DNA from: Methanolobus profundi
Lineage (GTDB): Archaea > Halobacteriota > Methanosarcinia > Methanosarcinales > Methanosarcinaceae
Reading direction: 5' to 3'
Assembly (NCBI RefSeq): GCF_900114835.1
Contig: NZ_FOUJ01000001.1
Coordinates: forward strand, 806,001 to 870,000
Length of the DNA stretch: 64,000 bases
In this document: piece after piece, positions 27,480 through 36,814 of the stretch
Numbering within the stretch: the stretch's first letter is position 1
Layout: each line of letters opens with the position of its first letter
The notes under the pieces: generated by a model
What the model saw: the letters and a program-made list of their open reading frames with translations, nothing else
What the model was told of the DNA's origin: nothing
The model's database searches: none
Program-made: the position numbers and the translations under genes

Positions 27480-30224
27480 TCAGCCAGAGATACTTAGCTC
27501 TGCCTCTTCGAGCACCTGGGACAACTGGTCGAGTATCTCTTCCACTTTATCCATCTCTTCACCATAACCTGCCCAGTCACCATCTGCAAGATATTCCTGT
27601 GCTCTGTCATAGTGGTCCAGTGCCTGTTGTGCAAGTTCCTTTGCAGTCTCCGGTACTCCGGTCTCCTGCTCTGTATCATCTTCCACAACACTGATCCTGC
27701 CTTCAACAAGCATTTGCAGTGATTCATGCAGATCCTCTCCCATAACGACCTTCTGCCCGGAGGAGACCACAACTCTTCTGAGCTCAGGGATCTCAGATTC
27801 CTCGGCACTGATGAATATCGGTTCTGTGTACAGTATGGAATTACCTATAGGTACTACCAGCAGATTACCTCTGATAACCCTGGAACCTGTCTGTCCCCAT
27901 AGGGTCAGTTGTTCAGAGATATCCGGATCCTGGTCGATCCTGGACTCGATCTGTGTAGGTCCGTAGATCAGCTCTCCCTTTGGAAGCTCGTAGTGTTTGA
28001 GCTCACCGTAGTTAGGCTCGTCACATCTGGCTGCTATCCAGGCGATCATGTTCTCCCTGTTCCTTGGTGTAAATGGCTGCAAAAGGACGTATTCCAGTCC
28101 TCCGTCATCGGGGAGCTTGGTGATCATGTAATATGGTTCCATTTCAATACTGGTTCCCCTGTACACTTCTCTGGGTATCTCCCATGCATCCTCTTTGTTG
28201 TAGAATGTCTCAGCATCCTTCATGTGATAGTTCTCATACAGGTCCATCTGTACCTTGAAGAAATCCTTGGGATAACGTATGTGTTCCTGAAGTCCTTCCG
28301 GCATCTCGCTGAAAGGTTTGAACAGGTCCGGGAATATCTTTGAATAGGTATTGATCACAGGTTCGTCTTCCATGACATAGAAGTCAACCGTCCCGTCATA
28401 GGCATCAACAACGACCTTCACGGAATTACGGATATAATTGATGTCATAGAACTTTTCACCATAATAGCTCTCAGAATATGGATATTTGTCTGCCGTTGTG
28501 TATGCATCGATCATCCAGTAAACCTTTCCTTCATAGATCACAGGGTATGGATCGCTGTCATATTCAAGGAATGGGGCTATGGTCTGTGCCCTGTCTACTA
28601 TCTGTCTGTGGTACATCAGTCTGGAACTGTCATCCACATATTCGCTCAATATGAAATTGGATTCGCCGAATGAGTAAGCATATATAAGTCTCTTTACGAA
28701 CGAGTCCAGCAGTATGCCGCTCTTCCCATCATATTGTGTGAAAACGTTCTGGCCTTCCTTAGGATAATCGAATTCCTCTTTTCCGGTATCAGCTATTTTA
28801 TAGTCGGTTGTTATCTCCCCGTAGTATATACGTGGATTATCGACGGTGAACTCACCTGTAGGCGGGATATCCTGTAGCACGAACTCTGGTCTTCCGTCAT
28901 CGGTCTTTGTACTTACCGGGTTCATAACTATGCCGAAACCATGTGTATAGACCAGACGTTCGTTCACCCATGTCCTGGCCTCAGGTGCAAGTTGCATGGT
29001 GTCAAGTTCCCTTGCAGATATCATGTACTGCTGGTAACCTTCGTCCATAATGTAGCGATCAGTGTCCACATCATTGAATGTATAATAGGTTCTGATCTGC
29101 TGGAGCTGTTTGTATGTTTGTTCAAGGGCTCTGCGGTCCCATATCCGTATATTATCCGTGATATGGGTATTGTTCTCCAGTTCTTCTGCAGTGAGGTCGG
29201 TATTAGCCTCAAATGGGCTTTCTTCGATATCCGAAAGTCCAAATGCTGTTCTAGTGTAATTGATATTGTATTCCAGATATTGTTCTTCAAGCTGGATCTC
29301 TGTTGGCTCTACCTTGAACTGCTGATAGAGTCCAGGTACCATAGAACTTGTCACCATGAAGAGAAGGACAAGGAATATACTTGCCATGGGTATATTCACG
29401 TTCTTCAGCTTTATGTTGGCTATTAGAGCTATGGATGCCAGGAAGGACAGTGCTGTGAGTATATTGAAAAGGGGAAGTCTGACATGCACATCAGTATACC
29501 CTGCACCGGCAACCACTCCCTGCTGTGATAAAAGTATGTCATACCTGTCCAGGAAGAATCCGAACGCGATCAGTACGAACATAAAGGCAAGGAGTGCAGA
29601 AAGATGAACAAGCACCCTCTCGGGTACAATATCCTTCAGACTTCCTGTCTGGTAAAGGAAATAAGACTCTTCTGTATTGTCTATCTCGATCGCATCTAAT
29701 CTGAGGACAGACTGAAGCCTCACTGCATAGAGGATCACTGTCATTATGATAGCAATGACAGTAAGGGTCATGAGAACACCGCGGATCATATGGATGAAAG
29801 GTAGCTGGAACACATAGAAGCCGATGTCATTCATGAGTATCGGATCATCTATGCCAAAGGCTGTACTGTTCAGATAGAGCAGGATCGTTCTCCAGCTGGT
29901 GCTGAATCCCAGACCGAACAGAAGCGAAAATGCCCCAATGAGTATCAGTATAGCTGTGCTGTCAGTATTGCTGTATGCAATATTCTTGTCTTCAAGTATC
30001 TTTTTCACCGTGTTCCCTGCATGCTTTGCATTGAAGTAAAGGAAGATGAAAGCAAGCAGAAATCCGGGTATTATTGTAATAATTTTCCATTGTAATATCG
30101 TTGTAAAAACGGACGTGTATCCTATCATGTCGAACCAGAGATAATCTGTGTATATCCCTACGAATGGTCCGATACCAAAGAAGAACGCCACGATAAGGAA
30201 AAAAACGATTCTAATATCTTTCAT
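27480..30224 (-). CDS. UPF0182 membrane protein
   Basis: A 914-residue protein of the UPF0182 family. The first ~320 residues hold about seven membrane helices (first at 5-25). The remainder is a large domain likely outside the cell, with the typical segments ARTWVNERLVYTHGFG, YYGEITTDYKIADTG and RENMIAWIAARCDEPNYGEL. An acidic, Gln/Glu-rich helix closes the protein. The role is unknown. GGGGTG lies seven bases before the ATG. It forms its own unit with a strong terminator-like hairpin. Confidence 0.9.
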   Translation of the reverse strand: MKDIRIVFFLIVAFFFGIGPFVGIYTDYLWFDMIGYTSVFTTILQWKIITIIPGFLLAFIFLYFNAKHAGNTVKKILEDKNIAYSNTDSTAILILIGAFSLLFGLGFSTSWRTILLYLNSTAFGIDDPILMNDIGFYVFQLPFIHMIRGVLMTLTVIAIIMTVILYAVRLQSVLRLDAIEIDNTEESYFLYQTGSLKDIVPERVLVHLSALLAFMFVLIAFGFFLDRYDILLSQQGVVAGAGYTDVHVRLPLFNILTALSFLASIALIANIKLKNVNIPMASIFLVLLFMVTSSMVPGLYQQFKVEPTEIQLEEQYLEYNINYTRTAFGLSDIEESPFEANTDLTAEELENNTHITDNIRIWDRRALEQTYKQLQQIRTYYTFNDVDTDRYIMDEGYQQYMISARELDTMQLAPEARTWVNERLVYTHGFGIVMNPVSTKTDDGRPEFVLQDIPPTGEFTVDNPRIYYGEITTDYKIADTGKEEFDYPKEGQNVFTQYDGKSGILLDSFVKRLIYAYSFGESNFILSEYVDDSSRLMYHRQIVDRAQTIAPFLEYDSDPYPVIYEGKVYWMIDAYTTADKYPYSESYYGEKFYDINYIRNSVKVVVDAYDGTVDFYVMEDEPVINTYSKIFPDLFKPFSEMPEGLQEHIRYPKDFFKVQMDLYENYHMKDAETFYNKEDAWEIPREVYRGTSIEMEPYYMITKLPDDGGLEYVLLQPFTPRNRENMIAWIAARCDEPNYGELKHYELPKGELIYGPTQIESRIDQDPDISEQLTLWGQTGSRVIRGNLLVVPIGNSILYTEPIFISAEESEIPELRRVVVSSGQKVVMGEDLHESLQMLVEGRISVVEDDTEQETGVPETAKELAQQALDHYDRAQEYLADGDWAGYGEEMDKVEEILDQLSQVLEEAELSISG

Positions 30225-30463
30225 AAAGCACCCCGTTACTAAATGTGAAGTCTATGTTATATCTATTGCACGCTTAACCCGGGAAGAGAACTGTGTTTTT
30301 TGCAGGTATTATCTTTTTATTTTCGATGCTGGGGATATTTCTTCAGATGCCGGTAATTATCAAAGACAAACGATGGTGGTAAATGTATTGAAAGGTAATT
30401 ATCTGTGAACTATGTTCAATAAAGGTCATTTGATCAATTAGAATGATCTCAATTGGGGAAAAT

Positions 30464-31120
30464 ATGTCAGTTGAAGAGAATATAACCGAGGTCCTGCAAG
30501 AACTGGGAAACACAAAACTGGTCTGTGTCACAAAAACAGTGGACCCTGAAAGGATAAATGAGGCTATCAAAGCCGGAGCTACGATAATTGGTGAGAACAG
30601 GGTCCAGGAGTATGAAGAAAAGTATGCTTCACTTCTCCCTTCTGAAAGGCACCTGATAGGACATTTGCAGACCAATAAGGTCAAAAAGGCAGTTCAGTTC
30701 TTTGATGTTATCCAGTCAGTGGACTCGCTCAAGGTAGCACAGGAGATCGATAAGAGAGCTGAGGAAGCAGCTAAGGTCCAGAATATCTATCTTCAGGTCA
30801 ACATAGGCGCTGAGCCACAGAAATATGGATTCATGCAGAATGAGATAGAACAGGCAATTGAAGAGATTGCTTCACTGAACAATGTTCGGGTCACAGGTAT
30901 GATGTGTATTCCTCCTTATGTTCCATCTGAACAGGCACGCCTCTATTTCAGGAAAATGAAGGGTCTTTTTGATGAGCTCAAAGCTTCTACCCAGGAAGGA
31001 TATGATAATATCGACCTTCAGGACCTTTCCATGGGAATGTCCGGTGACTATAAGGTTGCGATCGAAGAAGGAGCAACTATTGTCCGAATAGGTTCTGCGA
31101 TATTTGGGAGCAGGAAATAA
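30464..31120 (+). CDS. YggS/PLPBP-type pyridoxal phosphate homeostasis protein
   Basis: A 218-residue PLP-binding TIM-barrel protein. Lys24 in LVCVTKTVDPE is the expected Schiff-base lysine, followed by IGENRVQEYEEKY, HLIGHLQTNKVKKAV and MGMSGDYKVAIEEGATIVRIGSAIFG. The family keeps free PLP and amino-acid pools in balance and has no known enzyme reaction. The ATG at 30464 follows GGGG; the in-frame ATG at 30443 has no ribosome binding site. Confidence 0.92.
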   Translation: MSVEENITEVLQELGNTKLVCVTKTVDPERINEAIKAGATIIGENRVQEYEEKYASLLPSERHLIGHLQTNKVKKAVQFFDVIQSVDSLKVAQEIDKRAEEAAKVQNIYLQVNIGAEPQKYGFMQNEIEQAIEEIASLNNVRVTGMMCIPPYVPSEQARLYFRKMKGLFDELKASTQEGYDNIDLQDLSMGMSGDYKVAIEEGATIVRIGSAIFGSRK

Positions 31121-31177
31121 GATAATTCCTGCTCATTTTGCTACTTTATCTAATGTGCTCTGTAACCATTCTGAAAT

Positions 31178-31662
31178 TCAATTTATCAATTCATCCCTGT
31201 TCTTATACAGGTACCACATTCCCCAAAGTCCATATAGTGCGATCAAAGGAAGGACAATTGAATATGAAACATATTTATCCGCACTCAGATAGAAAGTATC
31301 CCTGCCAATGAAGATGGCTGCCAGACTGACGATCGCCAATAGACAGTGATCGCCATGGCTGCGAACATTGAGTACAGGCCCCAGTCCATTCTTTTTAGCA
31401 ATCCGATAATTCCTATGATCAATAGTGGAATATACAATATGGTATCTGCAAATGCAAACCCATTTGCCCAGGCTATACCAACTTCACCGACCTCTTCTAC
31501 AGATTCCTGTAATCCCAGTGAGACCGTCATGTCGTAGTCTATCAGTGAGAATGTCTGACCTGAAAGAAATAACAATGTCAGTATTATGCCTATGGAGAGA
31601 AACAACCAGAAAACGGTCTTATTTATTGTATGTTTATCGTGTTCACTACCATCTTCGCCCAT
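31178..31662 (-). pseudogene. Membrane protein gene with a frameshift
   Basis: Reading from 31662 (or 31689) gives a protein with about three membrane helices up to MFAAMAITVYW near 31340, then an unconvincing tail to a stop at 31285. Moving one frame back at that point continues smoothly as LAIVSLAAIFIGRDTFYL followed by SYSIVLPLIALYGLWGMWYLYKNRDELIN and a stop at 31178-31180. The joined product is about 160 residues with four to five helices. It is either a sequencing error, a recent inactivation or programmed frameshifting. I do not recognise a family. Confidence 0.7.
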
Positions 31663-31800
31663 TTGATACCCAGCTCCCGTTCGATGCAAGGATGCATGAA
31701 TGAACCATCCTTATCATCTATACTTGAATTTTGGACGGGATGTGTATTAAATATTTATTAAATAACGCTGCTCTTCAGTGAACCTGTAATGATACCCGGA

Positions 31801-32520
31801 TCAACATTTGATCTCCAGTGCATTGATTATTTTTTCAGTGTTTTCCGGATCATCGAATATAAGACGCAGATTTCCGTTCTTAAAATAGTAGAGTCTCATT
31901 ATTTCATCAATATGGGATTGACCCGGCTCTACCTTTATTCCTATTGCTTTTGAAGGAGGTGTACTGTTAAGGGTTATATCAACAAGTTTCCCGAGACTTT
32001 CAAGACAATCTAGGGATTGTTCGGTATTTTTCAATGCTTTTAATTTAATTACGCTTTTGTTCCTTTTTTCCACTTCCTCTTCTGAGGATACATGGTCAAG
32101 AGGAATAAGACGCCTACAATCGCTTTTGATCCGTTTTAGTATATGGTCGTCATTTTGTAGATACTTGCTCTTGATATGTTCAGCTATTTTAAAAGCATCA
32201 TAGTTTTCCAGACCCTCGATAAATTCCAGAACGCTGTCGTAATCCACAGGTATCTTTAGATCATTATTGCTTTCGATCTGGATTATCTGGTTCAGGAAGA
32301 TCTCCTTGATGATGTTTATTGGTTTGTTGAGATTCACAGAATCTGTAAAAGGGAACAGGAACAAAGATTGCCGACTGGTGGAAGGGATAACGTTTCCAAG
32401 ATGAGAATTGATCTCTCTGACTGTGATCTTTGTTTCTCTCTGAGTATTGCACAATAGTTCGATCGTTTCGTTCTGTAAAGAGTATATCGTTTTTCTGAGA
32501 TCGTTATTGTCTTCGGCCAT
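31801..32520 (-). CDS. Unknown soluble protein
   Basis: A 239-residue protein, mostly helical and charged, with KTIYSLQNETIELLCNTQRETKITVREI near the start and no signal or membrane segment. No family recognised. The ATG at 32520 is chosen because GGGGGG lies five bases upstream; the frame opens 18 bp earlier. It follows two Msr-like regulator genes on the same strand. Confidence 0.6.
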   Translation of the reverse strand: MAEDNNDLRKTIYSLQNETIELLCNTQRETKITVREINSHLGNVIPSTSRQSLFLFPFTDSVNLNKPINIIKEIFLNQIIQIESNNDLKIPVDYDSVLEFIEGLENYDAFKIAEHIKSKYLQNDDHILKRIKSDCRRLIPLDHVSSEEEVEKRNKSVIKLKALKNTEQSLDCLESLGKLVDITLNSTPPSKAIGIKVEPGQSHIDEIMRLYYFKNGNLRLIFDDPENTEKIINALEIKC

Positions 32521-32624
32521 CAGCCCCCCTCTTGGCATTTAAATTATATATATCTTCACTGAGGAAAGGGCTTCTGTGACTAGTTAGACAGAACAATGAG
32601 CAATTAATTCTCTTACTTCAACTA

Positions 32625-33410
32625 TCATATCTCAGTTATCTGTGTTGCATCCTTAAGGTAATGATCATAAAGGTCCTTTCCCCATTTACGCACTTCAGGG
32701 CCCATACATATGAGTTGTTTATTGCTGAAATTGCCATCATTGGTCAGTAATCTTAGAAGAAAACCATTATCTGTAACTGTAAGTGATGATATTTCGACGT
32801 CTTTATCATATCGGTATATCTTCACATTATCAAAAGAAAGGAAATACTTGCATTCATCAGGCATTTCAGTAATAAGTTTCTCAACAAGTTCCTTGCTATC
32901 GATAATATTTATCTGAAGTCCTGCATCCAGGAACATATTAAATCTTGGAATAAAGTCAGGATGCATAAAGGTGAATATGAGATACACAGATATTGATGTA
33001 AGAGTTTCCTTTAGATAATTTCTATTCAGATCATGTGCATCCACATGGCCTGGCTCTACAAGAACACAATTCCTTATTTCACCTATCCTTTTCAATAATT
33101 CATCAGGCATCGCATCTGTATTGTGGGTTGAAAAGTAGTGTTCATTTTTATCCAGAGTCTCAATAGTATCAAGAAAAGGTCGCATTTCATCCACTATGAC
33201 CTTTCCAATAGATGTTAGTCCATAATTATCATCTGAGTGGTAAATGAGGCCATGTTTCTCTAACATCCTTATCTGTGGAAGTAATGATTGTCTGCTTGTA
33301 TCGAGCGTTCCAATGATATGCCTGATGTCTTTATTCCCATCCTGCAATAACAAAAGGGTTCTCTTCCTTTTGTCAGATGCAAATATCACATCTATCAATG
33401 TTCTCTTCAT
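32625..33410 (-). CDS. Msr/FilR1-type winged-helix regulator (copy 2)
   Basis: A 261-residue regulator with an ArsR-like winged helix (about 1-75: LIDVIFASDKRKRTLLLL ... TSRQSLLPQIRMLEKHGLI) and a C-terminal FilR1 (formerly DUF1724) domain. This is the architecture of the Methanosarcina Msr regulators that control methanol methyltransferase genes. It is a paralogue of the gene 12 bp upstream and likely shares its transcript. No methyltransferase gene is in the window, so the targets are elsewhere or different. Confidence 0.85.
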   Translation of the reverse strand: MKRTLIDVIFASDKRKRTLLLLQDGNKDIRHIIGTLDTSRQSLLPQIRMLEKHGLIYHSDDNYGLTSIGKVIVDEMRPFLDTIETLDKNEHYFSTHNTDAMPDELLKRIGEIRNCVLVEPGHVDAHDLNRNYLKETLTSISVYLIFTFMHPDFIPRFNMFLDAGLQINIIDSKELVEKLITEMPDECKYFLSFDNVKIYRYDKDVEISSLTVTDNGFLLRLLTNDGNFSNKQLICMGPEVRKWGKDLYDHYLKDATQITEI

Positions 33411-33422
33411 TGATGATCAACT

Positions 33423-34214
33423 TTATTCTATTTTAGTTATCAGAGTAGCATTTTTCCTGTAATGATCATAGAGGTCCTTTCCCCATTGTCGTCCTTTTGA
33501 TCCCCCGCAGATCAACTGCTTGTTACTGAATTCGTTATTATTGAATAGTAACCTTAAAAGGAACCCTTCATCTGTTACTGTGATCGATGAGATCCCAGGA
33601 TACTCATCATACTGATAGAACCTTATATTTTCATATCCAAGGAAATGTTTGAACTCCTTATTCCAGCTATCTCTCAATTTCAGGACAAGTTCTTTACTGA
33701 AGATTATTTCAATATTCACACCACTATTTGCAAGCTGAGAAAGGATCAAAGGACAGGAAGGATGCATAAAGGTGAATACAAAATATACTTTTCTGGACCT
33801 TAGAGCTACCTCAAGATAATCTGCATTCATGTCATGTGAATTGACAATGCTGGGTTCGATTATCGTACAGCCTCGGATATGACTTATTCTTTTCAGGAAA
33901 GGCTCCGGGATAGCATCTATGTTATGAGCTTCCAGATAATTGCTGTTCTCATCAAGTGTTTCGATGGTATTCAAAAAAGGTTCCATTTCATCCACTACGA
34001 TCTTCCCCATACCTGTCAATCCATAGCTGTCATCAGATTGATAGATAAGATGGTGTTCCTTCAAGATCTTCATTTGTGGAAGCAGTGCCTGTCTTGTAGT
34101 ATCAAGATGTGCAAGTATCAGCTCCATTTCCTGAGGCCCATCATGCAGCATCAAAAGTACATTTTTCCTTTTATCCGATGCAAATATAACATCCAGCAGT
34201 TGTTTTTTCTTCAA
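33423..34214 (-). CDS. Msr/FilR1-type winged-helix regulator (copy 1)
   Basis: A 263-residue paralogue of the next gene with the same winged-helix plus FilR1 layout (KKKQLLDVIFASDKRKNVLLML, TRQALLPQMKILKEHHLI, closing KGRQWGKDLYDHYRKNATLITK). The start is taken as TTG at 34214, because GGAGG lies nine bases before it and the protein then begins exactly where the paralogue begins; the longer frame to 34244 would place the SD inside the gene. A MarR/lon-like element lies 56 bp upstream. Confidence 0.85.
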   Translation of the reverse strand: MKKKQLLDVIFASDKRKNVLLMLHDGPQEMELILAHLDTTRQALLPQMKILKEHHLIYQSDDSYGLTGMGKIVVDEMEPFLNTIETLDENSNYLEAHNIDAIPEPFLKRISHIRGCTIIEPSIVNSHDMNADYLEVALRSRKVYFVFTFMHPSCPLILSQLANSGVNIEIIFSKELVLKLRDSWNKEFKHFLGYENIRFYQYDEYPGISSITVTDEGFLLRLLFNNNEFSNKQLICGGSKGRQWGKDLYDHYRKNATLITKIE

Positions 34215-34269
34215 TATCCAACCCTCCGTCCGGTAGGGATACATATGGTGAAAGTGATCAGGTAGTATA

Positions 34270-34285
34270 GTTAGCCTATAACTAA
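34270..34285. promoter_or_regulatory. lon/MarR-like operator element upstream of the Msr pair
   Basis: GTTAGCCTATAACTAA matches the lon element GTTAGCCTTTACCTAA in 14 of 16 positions. It lies 56 bp upstream of the TTG start of the regulator pair. Confidence 0.45.
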
Positions 34286-34494
34286 TATTAGATCAAATTG
34301 TAAGACCGAACTTGTTCGATAGGTTGTATACATCTAATACACATAAACTTTTACATATAAAATCGCTCTCTTCTGCCTGCTTTTTTACAGCTTATAAAAA
34401 TAATATTACATACAACCAACAGATATTTGGTATGTATCCAAATTATCCAGAAGATGTCAGATCACTGGAATTAAGATGTATTGGGATAATATGG

Positions 34495-34534
34495 ACCACT
34501 GGTCAGAAAGGTGAACCACTGGTCAAAAAGGTAA
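34495..34534. repeat. 20-bp tandem duplication
   Basis: Two adjacent units, ACCACTGGTCAGAAAGGTGA and ACCACTGGTCAAAAAGGTAA (18 of 20 identical), 19 bp beyond the end of the pentapeptide-repeat gene. The 308-bp gap between that gene and the regulators otherwise holds only an unconvincing TTG-started frame. Confidence 0.8.
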
Positions 34535-34552
34535 AAACCGGATGAGAATTTA

Positions 34553-35071
34553 TCAATCTATCTCAATGTCAAATACATTCAAAAGTGAGAGGACTTCGGG
34601 AATGGAGAATTTGGTTTTTTGCAGGCGGTTGTTGTTCGGGTCGATCTCATAGTTCTTTGCATTCCTGAACGATGCAAAACTCAGATCAGTGTTACCGAAC
34701 ATGCTATCCATCAGGTCAGAACCATCAAAATTAGCATTTTTCAGGTTTGTATTGACAAGATCACAACCATGTATCTTGCAATTAATGAACTCAGTATTCT
34801 CAAGGTCCATATCAGAGAATATAGAATAGGAAAGTAAGCAGCCTTCAAAAGAAAAGCTCAAAAGGAAGTCATTACATTTTGAAATATCCAGACCCATTAC
34901 TTTACAATCAATGAACCTGACATCCTGGAACCTTGTGTTGTTAAGGTCGATATTTGAAAGATTGCAGTTCTGAAAAACACAATCTATAAACTTTGTATTC
35001 TTAAATGATCTCTCTGTGAGATCGAGATCACTGAATGTTTCTCCTTCAAACTCCTGATCCTGATATTCCAT
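34553..35071 (-). CDS. Pentapeptide-repeat protein
   Basis: A 172-residue protein made almost wholly of A(D/N)LXX-like five-residue repeats (LDLTERSFKNTKFIDCVFQN ... LVNTNLKNANFDGSDLMDS), about residues 10-150, which fold as a right-handed quadrilateral beta helix. Such proteins include DNA mimics that protect gyrase (Qnr, MfpA), but many have other or unknown roles. No signal peptide. The C-terminal 20 residues form a short helix. It is not clearly part of an operon. Confidence 0.88.
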   Translation of the reverse strand: MEYQDQEFEGETFSDLDLTERSFKNTKFIDCVFQNCNLSNIDLNNTRFQDVRFIDCKVMGLDISKCNDFLLSFSFEGCLLSYSIFSDMDLENTEFINCKIHGCDLVNTNLKNANFDGSDLMDSMFGNTDLSFASFRNAKNYEIDPNNNRLQKTKFSIPEVLSLLNVFDIEID

Positions 35072-35124
35072 GTTCGATAAAAGTTGTTCTTGCCTGATAA
35101 AGTTTCTTCATTTTACTTACACGG

Positions 35125-35496
35125 TTAGTTATACAGAGCCGGAACTATCAGCAGACCTGCCAGAAATGATATCAGGTTACATATGCATGATAAGATCAGA
35201 GCTTTTCTTATCCCTATTTTAAGCAAGAAATAATAGATCACAGATTCAACGAGGAATACGAGTGATTCCCCAGCCATCATATTAAGATAATGATCCCTTA
35301 TGAAGAAAGGCAATACGAACCAAAGATATGGCAGTGTGGCAAAAGAGGCAAATATTCCTGAGAATAGTAACAGGACATCACTTGCCTGGTCTTTATCGAT
35401 TCTAAGAAAGTGTCTGACAACTATTATGAGGACAGTTGTCTCAATAAAGATGGTCAGGACAAGGGATAGTAAAAATAAAAGCTCATAGTTCATCAT
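35125..35496 (-). CDS. Small membrane protein, unknown
   Basis: A 123-residue protein with four predicted membrane helices (about 5-28, 40-65, 72-92, 95-118). No family recognised. It starts 19 bp after the stop of the secreted protein gene upstream on the same strand, so the two are probably co-transcribed. Confidence 0.65.
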   Translation of the reverse strand: MMNYELLFLLSLVLTIFIETTVLIIVVRHFLRIDKDQASDVLLLFSGIFASFATLPYLWFVLPFFIRDHYLNMMAGESLVFLVESVIYYFLLKIGIRKALILSCICNLISFLAGLLIVPALYN

Positions 35497-35514
35497 TGAA
35501 CCTCTGTCAACTTC

Positions 35515-36249
35515 TTATGCAGAACTGAATAGCCTGTTGAAGAAGTGGATAAGAATATCAGAAAAGCTCCTTTCATTACTACTTTGTTTATCCGAAGCTG
35601 AAGCATTTTGCTTTGTATCTCTATTTTCAATGATAGCATCTTTAATAACAACGTCTTCCGTTGTATCTACAACAATAGAACCTTCATTCTGCTCAGGCAG
35701 AGAACTATTCAACGTCAGTATCATATCAGTGATCTCTGGTTCTTCGAATGTCTTTACCCTCTTTATATCTCCAACATATGTTGATATCCTTTTAGATTCA
35801 TACAATATCAGACTGTTGTTGTTGAAACCAGCTATAGAGTAGTATCTTGTTTCCTCGTTCAGTGGGTTTGTTACTGCGACCATATCCCAATCCACATTGA
35901 GGTCAAAAGTATATCCCGGATGATCGGTCTCTTTTTCAAAGTCGATATTTTCCAGGCCTGAAACATCGAAATATTCCCGTTCAACAGCATATATCGTAAG
36001 CTCGTTAGCTTTATAGAACTGTGTCAGGCATTCATCAGTATCGATTAGATAAGGATTCTCGCATTGGATCACAGGTCCCCTGATATATCCCACAAAGACC
36101 ACATCAGGAAACTCATCTGTGTTGTTGATCATAACATATCTGTGTATACCCTTTGTCCCGGGGAGCATTATATCTGCATCTATGGGCTGTATAAGCATGA
36201 TCGATACCACAAGTGCGATCATAAGCACAATAATTTTTGATCTTTTCAT
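35515..36249 (-). CDS. Secreted or anchored protein, unknown
   Basis: A 244-residue protein with a clear signal peptide (residues 1-25, IIVLMIALVVSIMLIQPIDA), a beta-rich body with two cysteines (in IQCENPYLIDTDECLTQF) that may form a disulfide, and an Asn/Ser-rich segment before a short hydrophobic end (SDILIHFFNRLFSS). Not recognised; resembles small exported proteins of methanogens. First gene of a likely two-gene unit. Confidence 0.65.
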   Translation of the reverse strand: MKRSKIIVLMIALVVSIMLIQPIDADIMLPGTKGIHRYVMINNTDEFPDVVFVGYIRGPVIQCENPYLIDTDECLTQFYKANELTIYAVEREYFDVSGLENIDFEKETDHPGYTFDLNVDWDMVAVTNPLNEETRYYSIAGFNNNSLILYESKRISTYVGDIKRVKTFEEPEITDMILTLNSSLPEQNEGSIVVDTTEDVVIKDAIIENRDTKQNASASDKQSSNERSFSDILIHFFNRLFSSA

Positions 36250-36373
36250 ATCATATCAACAAATAGAAAATATGGCAATTTTATTAAAAAATATTATGGC
36301 CATCTCTCCAACAAAGCATAAATACACAGGGACCAATCTAAAAATGTGGATGTTGTGGGTGGTGTTAACTTAG

Positions 36374-36814
36374 ATGCCTGATGACCGGACAATGAAAGTT
36401 CTCAGGAACCTTATGAAAAAGCAGAATTTTGCAGTTCTTGCTACCTTTCATGATGATGAACCGTATACCAATCTGGTGGGATTTGCAAGCAGCGATGACC
36501 TCAGATACATCTTTTTTGTAACTCCTGTTGCCACAAAGAAATATACCTATCTTCGGGATTCCGGCAAGGCATCCATAATGATAGATAACAGGTCTAACAG
36601 GGAGTCTGATCTTAAGGATGCAATAGCAGTGAATGCTACCGGTACGGTAACAGAGGTTGAAAAAACGAAGGAATTCAGGGAAATATATCTTAGAAAACAT
36701 CCTTATCTTACTGATTTCCTGGAATCACCATCATCAGCCATGATGAGAATGGAGGTACACAGGTATATCATCGCCAGCCGGTTCCAGAATGTTGTGGAGA
36801 TAGATATGAGATGA
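36374..36814 (+). CDS. PNPOx-like flavin-binding protein
   Basis: A 146-residue split-barrel protein of the pyridoxamine 5'-phosphate oxidase-like family: MKVLRNLMKKQNFAVLATFHDDEPYTNLVGFA, VTPVATKKYTYLRDSGKASIMIDNR and MRMEVHRYIIASRFQNVVEI. It should bind FMN or F420 and act in redox chemistry. The next gene starts inside it (4-bp overlap), showing tight coupling. GGGTGGT lies about 11 bases before the ATG. Confidence 0.85.
   Translation: MPDDRTMKVLRNLMKKQNFAVLATFHDDEPYTNLVGFASSDDLRYIFFVTPVATKKYTYLRDSGKASIMIDNRSNRESDLKDAIAVNATGTVTEVEKTKEFREIYLRKHPYLTDFLESPSSAMMRMEVHRYIIASRFQNVVEIDMR

Noticed and set aside
34312-34545. 77-residue plus-strand frame
   Set aside because: TTG start without a ribosome binding site, includes the tandem 20-mers, and no recognisable protein.
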